DNA of 64,000 nucleotides from Symsagittifera roscoffensis. Taxonomy: Eukaryota > Xenacoelomorpha > Acoela > Convolutidae. The notes below the pieces were generated by a model, which was not told the DNA's origin, did no database searches, and saw nothing but the letters and a program-made list of their open reading frames with translations. Location of the stretch: NCBI RefSeq assembly GCF_963678635.1, contig NC_087068.1, forward strand, positions 45,489,013-45,553,012, in the 5' to 3' direction. Positions 46,045 through 57,259 of this stretch are shown one piece after another (position 1 is the stretch's first letter; each line of letters opens with the position of its first letter). A program made the position numbers and the translations under genes.

Positions 46045-46256
46045 TGATAAAATGTTCCTTTGTTACGGTTAATTCTACTTAGTTACAAATAAGATATGTT
46101 TAAAAAGTGAATTAATTTCTAAGTTAAAACATTAAAATAGTGAACGGTCATTCTCTCCGTCGGAGAGAATGAAGATAGCAAGGTCAAATCAAGGTTAACC
46201 GGTTAAGATACTTTAAAGTAATTAGTGAAATAAAACGAATGGTAAGAATCACAACA
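46045..46256 (-). repeat. 3' LTR
   Basis: 212 bp, TGTTGTGATT at its 5' end and TTTTATCA at its 3' end in element orientation. It contains a perfect palindrome at 46,149-46,171 with arms CATTCTCTCCG around one base. The polypurine tract AAGGGGAA adjoins at 46,257-46,264. Confidence 0.95.
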
Positions 46257-46266
46257 TTCCCCTTAG
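46257..46266 (-). promoter_or_regulatory. Polypurine tract
   Basis: CTAAGGGGAA read on the minus strand directly before the 3' LTR. In this class it primes plus-strand DNA synthesis. Confidence 0.7.
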
Positions 46267-46550
46267 TGGGAAAAAAATTAAAGTGCTAAGCGCCATGATA
46301 CCTAACATGTTATCAAACCCTTTTTCTCCCTCTCGAGAAGTCCGACAAAATGAAAATTTAAATACTGCACGGTATAACAAATGTCATTTTAGTGCTCCGA
46401 AGGAATGACTAAATTAGAGAGGATAATAAAATTCCTAAATCCGGCGGATTGTAATCCGTAGTTACAGCTAGCTAAGCTCTAGTTGTGCTTAGACGAAATA
46501 CTAGTACAAATTATAAATGACTAAATGCGAGTTTTAAAGTTTGATTGAGT

Positions 46551-46754
46551 TTAGCTGTCCCCTTCCATGAATTTTTCGAGCTCGGCGTTGAAAATTTCAC
46601 TATCTACGTCGATGTAATTTTCAAAACAGTTCACGGCATCTCTCAGAGAATTGTCGGTAGAGGCAATGGAGAATTGATCAGGAGATTGGGTGTATGCTAG
46701 GTCCGGTGTACTGTCTTCCGGTAGTGTGTTGCAAATGTGGGTCTGATTATCCAA
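46551..46754 (-). pseudogene. Acidic reading frame downstream of integrase
   Basis: The frame has 67 codons, rich in Asp, Glu, Asn and Ser, ending EIFNAELEKFMEGDS. It lies within the element after the integrase tail, in a different frame from the fragment at 46,862-47,362. It may be the displaced end of the pol product or a small separate frame. No domain is recognised. About 280 bp between its stop and the polypurine tract hold no frame. Confidence 0.4.
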
Positions 46755-46861
46755 GGGATTCTCTCTGAATGTTTGTGTGGGGGAGCTCGAGCTGTCATCC
46801 TCGTCCAGAGATATAGGGTTAATAGCGGAGCCTGGTTGGTTTTCTAACTCATCTATAATAT

Positions 46862-47362
46862 CTATGTAATATCGCTTACCATAGAATTTTGGGAACCAAC
46901 ATTTCGACTTGAACGTCTTAAAATAAGTTCGTTACCGGTGGTATTAGTTTCCTTAGGATGTCTTTCCTCGCTGGTTCCAATTTCGTCTGAGGAGTCCTCT
47001 ATCTCGAAAACTGGGAAATTGACCGGTTTTTCTCCTACCAATGGTTTTATCCAATCCGAAGGAATGTTTGCGGTCTCCGTTGTCGTAGCCGTAGAAGGTT
47101 CGTCAGGTGGGTGTGAGGTAGTTTGAGGTGCTGGTTTTATACTAATTGGGCATTCCGCTGTGTCTGAGGGTTGAGATTGTTCATCTAAAATCTCAGGTTT
47201 TATATTAGTTTGATATGTTTTAGGGTCTAATGATGAGGTAGGTTCTTTGTTAAAATTGTCGTTATCTGAAATGAAGCGTTTTCTTATCATTTCTCTACAT
47301 GGAAAACCTCCCGCAATCCATTCCCAATCGCTAATGTCCGACCTATCCGACGGAATGAACAT
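46862..47362 (-). pseudogene. Displaced C-terminal tail of pol
   Basis: 166 codons from its first Met, low in hydrophobic residues and rich in Pro, Ser, Thr and Glu (for example SDISDWEWIAGGFPCREMIR at its start and RRSSRNVGSQNS at its end). The frame is open upstream of that Met to about 47,605, overlapping the integrase frame, which suggests a one-base slip near 47,570 in a T/C-rich run split one protein in two. Tails of this kind are common after gypsy integrases and have no known enzyme activity. Confidence 0.55.
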
Positions 47363-47559
47363 TGATTCGTCACCTGCTAAATATCCAGTATTCGACGTCG
47401 AGGCTTTATTTCGGTTCTTCTTCGATTTGTTGGATTTTGAAGGCTGGTTCGTTCCTCTAGATCTGGTGGTGACCGGGGTGAACGACTCTGTGTGTCTTCC
47501 TGTCTTAGTGTCTGGTTTCCGCGTCTGTTGTGTCTTCGATACGTATGACTTTCTTGGAC

Positions 47560-48720
47560 CTACTTGTAAATCACCGTTAGAGAAAAAGGAAAGGAGATAT
47601 TTCCTTTGAATGAATAAATTGTAGAGGATTTAGACTTTGGAATGGCGATGTCCGACTTTCTAATAATTTTTTCGTCGGATAATTCAACCGTGGATTTTGT
47701 TGAGTTTATTATTTTCTGGCCTAGTTGTTTATAGAAGGGATTTCCGTTTATACTTCCGTTAGTTTTCCGTAGTAATTTACCTTTAAACGGACTGTTTAAG
47801 GACACTCGTGATGATGGAGGTTTTGAAGTAGTAGGAAGGTCTGAATCATAGCCTTTCTCCAATGATGACTGGTTCTTTTTCGGTATGAGGGAGTCTTTGT
47901 ATCCGTCCTCTATCCGATCGTCAGCGTTCCAGTCGAGGGCCCTTTCTCTGCTTAAGATCGACTTCCCTTTGTCTAAAAATCCACCGGATAAATTATTAGA
48001 TGCCAATTGCTTCCAGATTGTGTTCGGTTTTCTATTAAAGTGTATTTCGAACGGTGAGCATTTAATTTTAGATTGCAAGGAAGATCGTAGATTCCAAATG
48101 ATTTTCAAAATGGCGGTTTGTAATGTAGGTTTTTGTTGATCCAGTGACATTGCTAATAATTTGATTTTTACAGTATGAACAAGTTTTTCTACAAGACCGT
48201 TAGAACGATGGTCCCCAACTGTACAAAATATTAGTTTGATTTTAAGAGAATTGCAAAATAATTTAAAATCCTGACTATTAAAGCAGGATGCGTGGTCGAC
48301 CCGAATAGATTTTGGAATCCCATGGAGATAGAAATAATCTTGAAGAAATTCGATAACTGTGTTTGATGACGTTGAAGATGTAATTTTTGCTGAAGGGAAT
48401 TTTGAAAAACGGTCTATACACAATAAGATGTATTTATTGTTTCCCCAGTTGTTATCTAGTGGGCCGGCAAAATCAAGATTTATTTTCTCATTAGGTTCGA
48501 ATAAGGTGGGAAGTTCGCTAATTTGTGTAGTTGGTATGATGCTTTTTATGTTCTTACCGGTTTGAGTGCATTGTGTGCAATTAATCCCGTGGAAGTAAAT
48601 TTGTCGATATATGTGTGGCCACCAAATGTATTGTGCCAAGTATTTCATGCCGAATTTGCCAGGGTGAGATTCATGTAAGGTTTTTAAAATGGCGTTTTTA
48701 AGTGTAAACGGAATAACCTA
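47560..48720 (-). pseudogene. Integrase region of pol
   Basis: The frame continues from RNase H through a TAG at 48,718-48,720. It shows the HHCC-type finger (ESHPGKFG, WWPHIYRQI, NCTQC) and the catalytic core: first Asp in NLDFAGP, second in RVDHASCF and Glu in GLVEKL. The last two are separated by 35 residues, the classic D,D35E spacing, so the core itself looks intact. The enzyme inserts retrotransposon cDNA into chromosomes. The frame ends at a TAG soon after a T/C run near 47,570, and the tail resumes in another frame. With stops upstream, this copy is not expected to be made as part of a full polyprotein. Confidence 0.88.
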
Positions 48721-48972
48721 TTTTCCATCCATATATAATAGTCCGTCGGATTCATGAAGGTATTTCGAAAATTGGTGTAAGTAACGGGAATTTGCGTTGA
48801 TGTTATCTACTTTTTTCTGTAGAGCTTTCACAATTGGGTTTAACAATTCATCATCTTCCGTTAATAAAGCGACCAATTTTGCATTGAATAATGTATTTAA
48901 ATCCAAAGGTCTTTCAGGTAACTTGAGGTTTTCTCGGAATTTAATTACTAACTTCTTGTGTTCTGAGGAAAT
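48721..48972 (-). pseudogene. Pol linker between RNase H and integrase, bounded by two stops
   Basis: Same frame as the RT region and the integrase, between a TAA at 48,973-48,975 and a TAG at 48,718-48,720. It reads a typical linker with RPLDLNTLFNAKLVALL and a helical segment. These two stops are the only lesions that separate the RT part from integrase; there is no frame change between them. Confidence 0.75.
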
Positions 48973-51177
48973 TTAAAAATCGATAGAGACCTGTATCCCG
49001 GAAGTGGAAGAATTTACTACAATTTGGTTATTTGACATATTTACACTATTTATAAGTTTGAGATCCGAAGGATTACTAATTAAGCTACTGTTAAGAATGA
49101 AAAAATAGATAAAGGCTGAATTTGATAGAAAAATTTTAGTAAAATCAGTGTTTGAGAAATCCGAAGGAATACATTTAGAGTTACAAAGTTCTGTTCTATA
49201 ATGTTTTTGATTGCAGATTGAAATGGAAGAGTTGACGAAATTCAATGCTGTGATTATTACGTGATTTCGTAATTTCGTGTAATGGGAATTTTCCGAAATC
49301 GAATTAATTGAATTACGTAATGGATTTTCATTATCCAAAGGATTGAGTGCACTATATATTTTTTTGGTAGTAGCAACTACAAATTCTTCGTCGTAGTGTG
49401 ATGAGGGAATTGCTTTACCCGAAGGAGTTCTTGAAATTAAGTCTGTAAAACCCATATCTTTTCCCGCTAAGTGTTTGATAGTAAAATTGAATGGTAGGAG
49501 ACGATCTACCCATCTTGTCAATCGGCTATGGTATGTTTTGTTTCCGTGATTTGGTGACAAAGCGGAAAGGAGAGCTTTGTGGTCGGTGATAATTTCAAAT
49601 TCAGAGCCGTAGAGATAACTTTTGTCATGTTCGACCGCCCATACAACTCCTAATAACTCTAATTCGTTTGTTGAATATTTCGATTCGTGCGGATTTAAAA
49701 ATCTTGAAGCAAATGACACTGTTTTCCAAACCTTCTCATGAAGTTGTTTAAGGGATGCACTATGTGAAGCATCTGTTTTTACTCTCGTGGGCTTTTTTAC
49801 GTCGAAATGAGTGTTTTCGGTAAGATTTACTATTTCAGATTTAATCTTGACAAAAGCTTTTGAGTGATCTTCATTCCAAAGGAAAATTGACTTCTTGTTT
49901 AAAAGAGGTCCAAGCGGGCTTCTGAGGGATGCTAAATTTGGTACAAATTTAATGTACTGATTAGTTGACCCGAAGAATGATCTTAATTCTTTTAGATTCT
50001 TTGGGATTGGAATATCTTTGATTGCTTTGGTTTTATCGAATAGTGAGGCGATTCCGGATTTCGATATTTTAAAACCGAGCCATTCGATTTTTTTTTGGAA
50101 GAAATTGCACTTCGACCATTTAACTGCGAAAATGTAAGTGTCTAACATTGATAAAATTTTATAAACGATTTTCTTGTGATCGTTAAAACTTCCTTTGGAA
50201 GCGACTAATATGTCGTCGAGGTAGCAATTTGTAAAAGGAATGTTTCCCAAAGTTGAGTCCATGACTCTCTGAAACTCGTTTGGCATATCGCCGAGTCCGT
50301 AAAAACCCGTTAAAAATTGATAAGTGCCTGTTATATCTCCGCCGACTAGACTAAAATTGCATTGGCTGCTAGTAAAATTGTCCAGCGCGAGTTGACTATA
50401 TGCGTTCTTTAGGTCTAGGTTTGTAAACCATACTTCTCCGACGGAATTGTCTGAAATTTGAGCCGCCACGTTATCAACTAATTCGTGTATATTAGGCATC
50501 TGATATTTGTTCTTGTAGATTTGTTTGTTGATAAATTTTGAATCTAGGGCTAGCTTTATCGAATTTTCTTTTTTACAAGTAATAACTATCGGACTAATAA
50601 ATCTGTCCTCGTCACAGTTTTCTAATTTTTTGATGTGTCCTTCGGATTTAAGCCTGTATAATTCTGTTTTTACTGAGTCCAGTAAGTGTAAAGGGACCCT
50701 CCTGCCTTTTAGTTGAATTGGCTTTAATGGTTCATGAAAGTGTGTTATTTTTGTTTGATTTTTTGTTTTTCCAATCCGAAGGAATAGTTGTTTGAAGGTT
50801 TTTCCAACCATTTCTATTTCATTATCTATGTCAAGTGAAGTAACTGAATTGATAGACTTACACTTTCTCTTGTTGGTGAGTGTTGCGTATTGTTTTTGTG
50901 AAACTTCGATTCCGACTTTTGGTAAATTGTCATTTCCCAAGATGTTTTTTTCATGACCTTGAGTTAGGAAGAAGTGACATTCCTTGTGGGACCATCCATT
51001 TGAGAAAATTGGGACAATTACTTTTCCAGTGACATTTATTGCATTGTTCGTAAATCCACAATAGAGTTCCTTGGTAGCCTTATCCACTGGATATATTTTC
51101 ACGTAGGGGTCTCGTAGTTTCAACTCGCTGAATCCACCTGTATGTTGAGCATACAGGTGGATACAGGTGGAGTCCAC
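48973..51177 (-). pseudogene. Pol: protease remainder, reverse transcriptase, RNase H
   Basis: 734 codons in one frame. The first ~110 residues are the later part of the aspartic protease (VIVPIFSNGWSHKE, then GHEKNILGND). RT spans about 180-400, with DLKNAYSQL near 259 and the catalytic YLDDILVAS near 317-325. A tether and RNase H follow at about 400-600, with TDASHS near 466, NELELLGVVWA near 505 and TDHKALLSAL near 532. Together these copy element RNA into DNA in cytoplasmic particles. RT and RNase H catalytic residues look intact. The N-terminal protease active site is not in this frame because of a rearrangement at 51,127-51,205, and the frame ends at a TAA before integrase. Confidence 0.9.
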
Positions 51178-51850
51178 AGCTTGCTGAATCCACCTGTATG
51201 TTGAGAATTACTTGGTTTTCATTTCCTAGGCCGATATTTAGTAGTTTCTTCATCTCCTTTCCTTGATCGTCGTAGATAGTTGTTACGTTTAATACAGAGT
51301 AATCATCGTTATCGCTTTGTCCAGACTCTGACCATGCGTTGATTACTCCACAGCATTCTCTATTAGCGTGGTCAATATGTACATCTGGTTGTTCCGAAGG
51401 ATAATGATGATCTGTATGATTTACAATTTGACTATCCACAATATTTACATTTTTACGGCGTGATTTACAGAGTCTAGTAAAATATCCTCGATATTTACAA
51501 GACGTACATGTTGTATCTTTAGCAGGGCAAACAGCTAGATGTCCTTTTGTAAAATTTCCGCCGCATTTCATACATGTGTTATTTCTTTCGATGTTTAGGG
51601 TGGGTTCTCTTTTTACATTAAAATGATTAAAAGATTTGTTGGAAGAATATCCGCTGGATTTAAAAGTACTCGTCATCTTTATGTGGTTTGTAATTCCTTT
51701 TTCGTCAATCAGGGCTACGTTTAAGGCTTCTAGTGGCGGTAAGGTTTCCGTGAGAAGTTTCCGTTGGATATCTGAATTCTTCATGTTATTAATAAAAATA
51801 TCTCTAATCCATTCATCTTCTCCTGTGGGAATGTTACATCGTTTTGCCAT
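51080..51850 (-). pseudogene. Gag C-terminal half: nucleocapsid and start of protease
   Basis: The frame reads the end of the capsid (DEWIRDIFINNMKNSDIQRK), then two Cys clusters: CMKCGGNFTKGHLAVC, and CTSCKYRGYFTRLC, which has CX2CX9C spacing but Tyr where a zinc knuckle has His. The protease start follows with VDSAS in the active-site position (usually D[ST]GA). After VDSAS the frame runs into the duplicated 23-bp block and is lost. The nucleocapsid packages element RNA in particles. The region is in a different frame from the first part of gag. Confidence 0.75.
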
Positions 51851-52400
51851 TTCTGCCAGTGCCCCCCAGAATTATTCTAATGATTCTCTGTCCCTCTGTT
51901 TTCTGTTTAAGAGTTTGTGTCTTTCGAAGGTTATGTTTGTTTTTCTCACAAAAGTTGAAAGAAATTTGTAGAACTTTGACTCTTGTGAACTTTTGGCCGA
52001 ATTTTTTCTTTCCTTCGTTTCCGAGGGCTAGATAAAGTATGGATCTTAGTTTTTTGTCCGCCTCTTCCAGTCTCATGCCGTTGAATTTCTTGGTTTCTGA
52101 CTTTATTGAGGCCATTTCTTCATCACCGAATCTCTTTTGTTCTCGAATATTCCTCTCGATGCGTGATGTTTTTTGAGCGTCGGATTCGTTTTCCGGCGGA
52201 TTTTCCAATGTTGGGGGAGGTGGGCGATATCGTTCCGTTGCATTCAAGAGATTTTCGATGTCGATATTCTCTTTCGCGATTATTGCTGGCTGGAATAGAT
52301 CGCTCCACTCTTCCCAAGGAATTGGTGGGTCCACTGTGTGGTTTTGCCAAAATGAAGGTATACCTCTCACATTTGATTCGTTGCTGTTGGACTGCGCCAT
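51834..52400 (-). pseudogene. Gag N-terminal half (capsid)
   Basis: 188 codons beginning at an ATG whose A is the last base of the 5' LTR. It reads IPSFWQNHTVDPPIPWEEW, LFQPAIIAKENIDIENLL, then a helical capsid region (YLALGNEGKKKFGQ). The P-x-IPW-x-x-W pattern is common at the start of gypsy gag proteins. From about residue 150 the frame leaves the expected sequence; the continuation is the frame of 51,080-51,850, so an indel lies near 51,900-51,950. Gag would form the particle in which reverse transcription takes place. Confidence 0.8.
52382..52399 (-). promoter_or_regulatory. Primer-binding site inside the gag start
   Basis: TGGCGCAGTC directly follows the 5' LTR on the minus strand. It would pair with a tRNA ending GACTGCGCCA, as some animal serine tRNAs do. 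It overlaps the first codons of gag. Confidence 0.7.
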
Positions 52401-52611
52401 GATAAAATGTTCCTTTGTTACGGTTAATTCTACTTAGTTACAAATAAGATATGTTTAATAAGTGAATTAATCTCTAAGTTAAAACATTAAAATAGTGAAC
52501 GGTCATTCTCTCCGTCGGATAGGATGAAGATAGCAAGGTCAAATCAAGATTAACCGGTTAAGATACTTTAAAGTAATTAGTGAAATAAAACGAATGGTAA
52601 GAATCACAACA
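52400..52611 (-). repeat. 5' LTR
   Basis: 212 bp, same ends as the other LTR. The palindrome of the 3' LTR is damaged here by two changes (CGGATAGGATG on the plus strand). It is expected to contain the element's promoter. Confidence 0.95.
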
Positions 52612-52616
52612 AGTAT

Positions 52617-53586
52617 CAAATTTTAGTTTTGTTTCTCTTCAATCTTCATTTCAGTTTATTCGTCGTGGGCATCAAGTTAAATTATACAAAAATCACACTA
52701 AATTTGAATTGTACTGTATGGATTTTTTGTGCAATTGTCTCTTTTAACAACCATAAAAAAACAGAAGCTAAGCAAATTTGAATTTCAAAACTTATGGAAG
52801 TTTCCGCATTTAACTGCAATTAATCATTGTTTCTCGGAATTGGTCTCAAAGAGTCACATTCAGCTCTTATTGTGAGTTTTTATCCTACTAGTTTCAGTGA
52901 TATTCTCTCACATATCAATATCTATGACTTTTATTTTAAGTTCATCAAGTTTGCTCGTTTAACAATTTAATTTTACCCATTATCTGTTTTCTTTCAATTC
53001 AGTGCGTTTTATATATGCGTTTTATATAGTGACATTTAGTTATATATATGAGAAAATTTCTAAATCAAAAATTGTTGCACTATGATTACTCACAATTTGA
53101 AGGTTTGCAGCATGTCATCATTATTTAGCTTTTCATCATGATAGTTTCAGTTTACGTATAGTCTAAAGTTTAGTCGCAAAAAAGTTTGAGATTAAAGCCG
53201 CGATCTTTTGGATTTAAAAACCTAAAATCACAATCTAGATCTGGGATCCGGGATTCATTTCACTGTAATTGGGACTTTACTTATTCATTTTGATTATGAA
53301 GAGACCGAGAACCGAGTAAGCATTATTAATTACTACCGTTAGTGTCAGTTCCACATGAGTTGCAAAAAACGTAATTTTTTCTGGTTTGAAGGATCTCCAT
53401 CCGCCCCCTCTCTCTTCAGAGAGTTTGCAAAAAAAGTTTGGAAAATTTTGTTTATGGGTCGATTAAACCTAAATTTTTTGGCGTCAATATATCTTAAGTC
53501 TGAAGTAGGAATCTGCCGAAAAAACCTACAAAAACTGCCAAAAACGGCATAACTGCCCTCAACGAAGTGCCAAACACAGTTTTTTG
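52617..53586. other. Right flank of the older right-only insertion
   Basis: About 970 bp without a left-arm counterpart, immediately after the AGTAT target duplication. An open frame at 53,345-53,620 (minus) crosses the junction with arm sequence and is therefore unlikely to be a gene. No element ends are recognised. Confidence 0.55.
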
Positions 53587-54009
53587 GTCTGTTTATTGAA
53601 AACTTGCGCGAAACGTACAAATTTATGATAATAGGGGCCCTTTTAGTGTTTCTTATAGCGCGAGTTTAACCTAAAATAATTACGAAAATTTCAAACTTCT
53701 GAAACTACTAATACATCATGTCCTACTAATATCATGTCCTGCTAATCTTAAAAACCCGAATTTGATTGATTGCTATTCATCAAAACGTCAGAGATATTTC
53801 TAGTTCACCAAATCAGGGAAAGATTGCACGAAAAACAATCGCAAATTTTGCTAATCAAGGCAAGTAATATATTTTGGATCAGTTCATCCCTTGGGTTGGA
53901 GACCTCCTGATATAAAGATAGCGAAAAGAGTGCCCGATCCCCACTTTATATAAAAACATACGGTAAAAACATTGTAGGTTATAGGTTTCAAAGTTTCATA
54001 TGGTAAGTT

Positions 54010-54865
54010 TTATATGGTAAAATTGTAAGTTTTAGATGGTATGTGTTTTAGCACCCAAAAAAATGCAATAAAAATGTTCCAAACGTTTTCAATTTTTAGA
54101 AAAAATAGAATATGAGGTATTAACCCAAGCTTTGCATTTGAAAAGAAGTTTTGTTTTTTATGTATTCCATCACAAGCATTACTCCGCTTAGGTAAAAAGC
54201 AAATTAGTCTTGTTTTAGTTTGCTCATAAAAAGCACTAGCTTTATTGATTGGCTTAAGTCCTCTATTAAATGGTTTTAAATTCACTGCTTTATCCACAAT
54301 TTGTCAATACTTTACCATCGGTCTTTCTCCAGATTCTTCCAACGTTCGTTTGCTCAGTCGAATACTGCTAAATTTACAATTCAAACTTTCACGATCCTGG
54401 AAGCATTAAGTTTCGCTGCGTAATCACAACACTTTAACGTATCTGAATTCATTCTATAACAATCCTTGTTCTCTCATGTTGTGTTGTGTCTCCGTGTCTA
54501 GCCATCAAGCAAAGAGAAAAAAATATCTTGTTGGAATCTGAAAACAGTCTTTGTTTTGTCTGTCAGCCATTTCTGCTCACTCGCTGATAGGAAGGCTTTC
54601 GAAAAAGCTCTTCAGTCGAAAGTAGATGGAGAAAATATGTATCTGTTTCGAGCTGCTCAAATTTGTCATCGAAGCGAGTTTTCTCGAAAATTTTATAAAA
54701 CCATTCAAACATTCTCAGGCCTACTGTAGTATAATGAAACGTAAATTTATTGTTTCTCGATCTTTTATAATAGATTTGAAGAGCTCCACTTCTTTAATCT
54801 CTGTAGCATTATTGCTGTGTCTCTTGAGGAATTCGCTTTTGATAGCGTTATGAGCTTTTTCTTCG
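54010..54865 (-). pseudogene. Right-arm copy of the candidate gene at 11,681-12,537, splice sites lost
   Basis: Mirror of the left candidate, whose first exon would start at 54,865. The sequence is close, but the first donor reads AT instead of GT and the second GC instead of GT. Replacements have accumulated in the first exon (for example REEVELV against IKEVELF). 54,010-54,297 keeps the open frame related to 12,247-12,537, one codon shorter. The copy is either a dead copy or evidence that neither is a gene. Confidence 0.35.
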
Positions 54866-54982
54866 CTAAGATGTTTTTGTCATTGTATGTTTTAATCATC
54901 CCAATTTTTGGTAACCATAGCAAACGTTTCGTCTACCTGAACAGATAAAAAATTCTCCTCACTGGCTGGCCTCGCACGAAAC

Positions 54983-54987
54983 AGAGA

Positions 54988-55027
<40 letters not shown>

Positions 55028-55028
55028 G
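54983..55028. repeat. (GA)n microsatellite, right-arm copy
   Basis: Mirror of the CT run at 11,495-11,545, slightly shorter. Confidence 0.97.
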
Positions 55029-56517
55029 AAGTTTTCGAACACATTACAGGGTGTTTTTTGTGCAAAACGGAGCAAATGCAAGATTCAAATATAAGTTAAA
55101 AAGTGGTTTTATGAGTTAGCCGCTAGTTACATTGAAGCTAGATGTCAACATTTGTTCTGGTTGCTTTGGCAATTCGTTTTCTTCTGCTTATTTCATAAAT
55201 TCCTAACTCTCGTTTGTGGTAATATCACTTTTATGAAGTTTGATAAAAAGCTGGAAAACTGTACTTTAAACTGGAAAATCAGCTTGAAAACTAAAAATAA
55301 TATGGCAGCGCTCGTATCCGGATTGAGTTGAAATTTAAAATATTTTTTAAAATAGTGAATCGAAAGAAAAAGCGTTCTGGAGGGAAAACATGTTCTAAAG
55401 TGACTTTTAATTTCTATTTTGTTTTTAAATTGATCACACAATCTACACTCCCATACTTCTTCTACAGAGTTTTCTTGTATTCAAATGTTTTTTTCGAAGC
55501 TCTTTGTTTATTAGTTTTTGTTCTTTGTTTGATATCATCATCAAGAAGTTTGGATTAAGCTTCTTGACCAGGATAGAAACGGGTTTCCTAACCCATTTCT
55601 TTATTCACTGTCAAAAAATGGCTACACTACAAAACTACAGCAATTAAATTTTTCAAAACTGCTGGAATGTAGCAATGTTTTTTTGCATTGAGTTCCAAAT
55701 GCTTGAAGGTTTGAAATGGCCATATTTACAAACTTACAAAGTCAGTCAGTTTTTATCTTTGCCTTGATTTTTGTCAGTCTTTATTGTAGTCCTGTTTTTA
55801 TGAAAACATATGCGCATGACTCAACAATTAAATCAAAAGTAAAATTGATAAGCATCAATCGCAACGTTTGATTTACACAATTTGTTTAACTTTTGATGAT
55901 ATCTCTCGCTCGTTACTACTTTTCATCTTATCACAATTGAGGTGCACCAGTTATCTTTTTCCTTAGTTTTTTTAAGCAATTCAATATCGCTCGAGAAGAA
56001 GAATATCAGTTGCATAGGAATAAAAAGCTAAATTTGATAGTGCGCATTCGAGTTTCAACATTTTTATCCCTTATCATAATCAAATGAGATCAATTTCGGC
56101 ATAGGTTTAAGGGTAGGAACAACAATTTTGTTTTTTTTTACCACTGCAACAAAAATCCAAACTGCTGTCATCTTTTCTTTTTTACAGATAGAATTAAGGT
56201 AGTTGTAGTTTTTGAGTCTCGTAGATGTATATTTTAGTCCGAGTTTATCATTGATTGCTCTTCACTTAACCCAGTACTGAGAAAACCAGCATGTATTTTG
56301 ACAATAATTTTGCTGTTTTTCTGCTTGTTTTAAAAATGATCATACATCAGTAGTTGCTGTTCATCGACCTTACTGGTAAAATCGAACCACTCGTATAGAA
56401 AGTATATTTTCACCTCATTCGTACAGAAAGTGTACTTTCATCATTGGCTTTGTAAGTTTGTAGAAAAAAACTAAGGAAGTAGCTGCGCTTAGAAGCTTCA
56501 AAGTTTTCAGAAGCTAA
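55029..56517. other. Gene-free AT-rich DNA
   Basis: Mirror of 10,002-11,494. Open frames of 70-80 codons at 55,193-55,558 overlap on opposite strands and have no left counterpart kept open. Nothing is supported. Confidence 0.45.
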
Positions 56518-57192
56518 ATGTTTCCAAAATTTAAGGAAACCAAGTCGTTGCCTTTTTTGATCATCGGTGGTTCGATTTTTGTTTCGTTGATTAGATAGAG
56601 AATGAAATGTGATTCAATATGAGTTATAAAAAACTGGCCACTTGGCCTTTGTTGAATCCAGATAATGGTAGAGTATTGGTATATCTCCAGATGTTGCGTC
56701 AAACCAATCAACTGATTTTTTGAGCCTGAGTTCTTTTGGAGACACTGAGAACACTGATAATTGCTTTAAGTCTTTTTTGAACATAATTTTTAATTTTCAG
56801 AAAAATTGATTGCTTCTCCATTTGTTTCTTTCCTGCCGAGATTGCCAATCAACTTCAATGAACTACCCATTTTCTCATCATGGTGTTGCAAATAATCTCG
56901 CAAAAAGTTTATGTTGAACACCAGATTGGAGAAGGAACTTTTGACGAAAAGAAGAAAGTCCAAGAGCTCGTTTAAGTCTAGAATGACCCAGCACGTTGGC
57001 TGCATTTTTTCGTCTATTGAGTATGACGCTCATGGCAACATGATTACCCCGGTTGGAAAACAACCTCAGCTACTCAATGTGGTTTCTCTATACAAAAACA
57101 AATTATTTTACTCTGTAAAGTTTTCGCACGATTTGGTCAAGATACAAGTGCTAGAGACAGTCTCCGATGTCTTCTTAAAAAAACAGAGTTGA
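56518..57192 (+). pseudogene. Broken right-arm copy of the candidate gene at 9,314-10,001
   Basis: The first exon (ATG at 56,518) and the acceptor at 56,690 are kept. The second intron with the start of the next exon is then deleted at 56,731, where the left copy has a 65-bp GTAAGT...TTCAG intron. The next acceptor CCCAG has become CCTG (56,834), and five bases (TATGC on the left) are missing near 56,890, changing the frame. The last part (from about 57,020) stays open longer than on the left, to 57,192, reading SHDLVKIQVLETVSDVFLKK. This end may show the original C-terminus that the left copy has lost by a two-base change near 9,330. Confidence 0.5.
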
Positions 57193-57259
57193 TCACTATT
57201 AACCTTTAACAAAACAGAAAGAGTTTTAAAAATTCAAAAAGTAGAAAAAAAATGACTGA

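Larger units (their letters stand above)
46045..52611 (-). mobile_element. Ty3/gypsy LTR retrotransposon, 6,567 bp, nearly complete but broken
   Basis: Two 212-bp LTRs with TG...CA ends flank gag and pol in the order gag, protease, RT, RNase H, integrase on the minus strand. A 5-bp target duplication AGTAT sits at 46,040-46,044 and 52,612-52,616. By eye the LTRs differ at five of 212 positions, so the copy is not brand new but is younger than the split of the arms, since the left arm lacks it. gag has a frame change, pol two in-frame stops and a local duplication at the protease. It cannot make its full set of proteins. Gag style and primer site suggest the mag-like side of Ty3/gypsy; that placement is tentative. 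Confidence 0.95.

Noticed and set aside
47247-47609. 120-codon plus-strand frame, and others opposite pol
   Set aside because: Antisense shadows of the gypsy pol frames; no independent support.
56911-57020. IGEGTF resembling a protein-kinase glycine loop
   Set aside because: No following VAIK lysine, HRD or DFG motif on either arm; the rest of the candidate protein does not fit a kinase.
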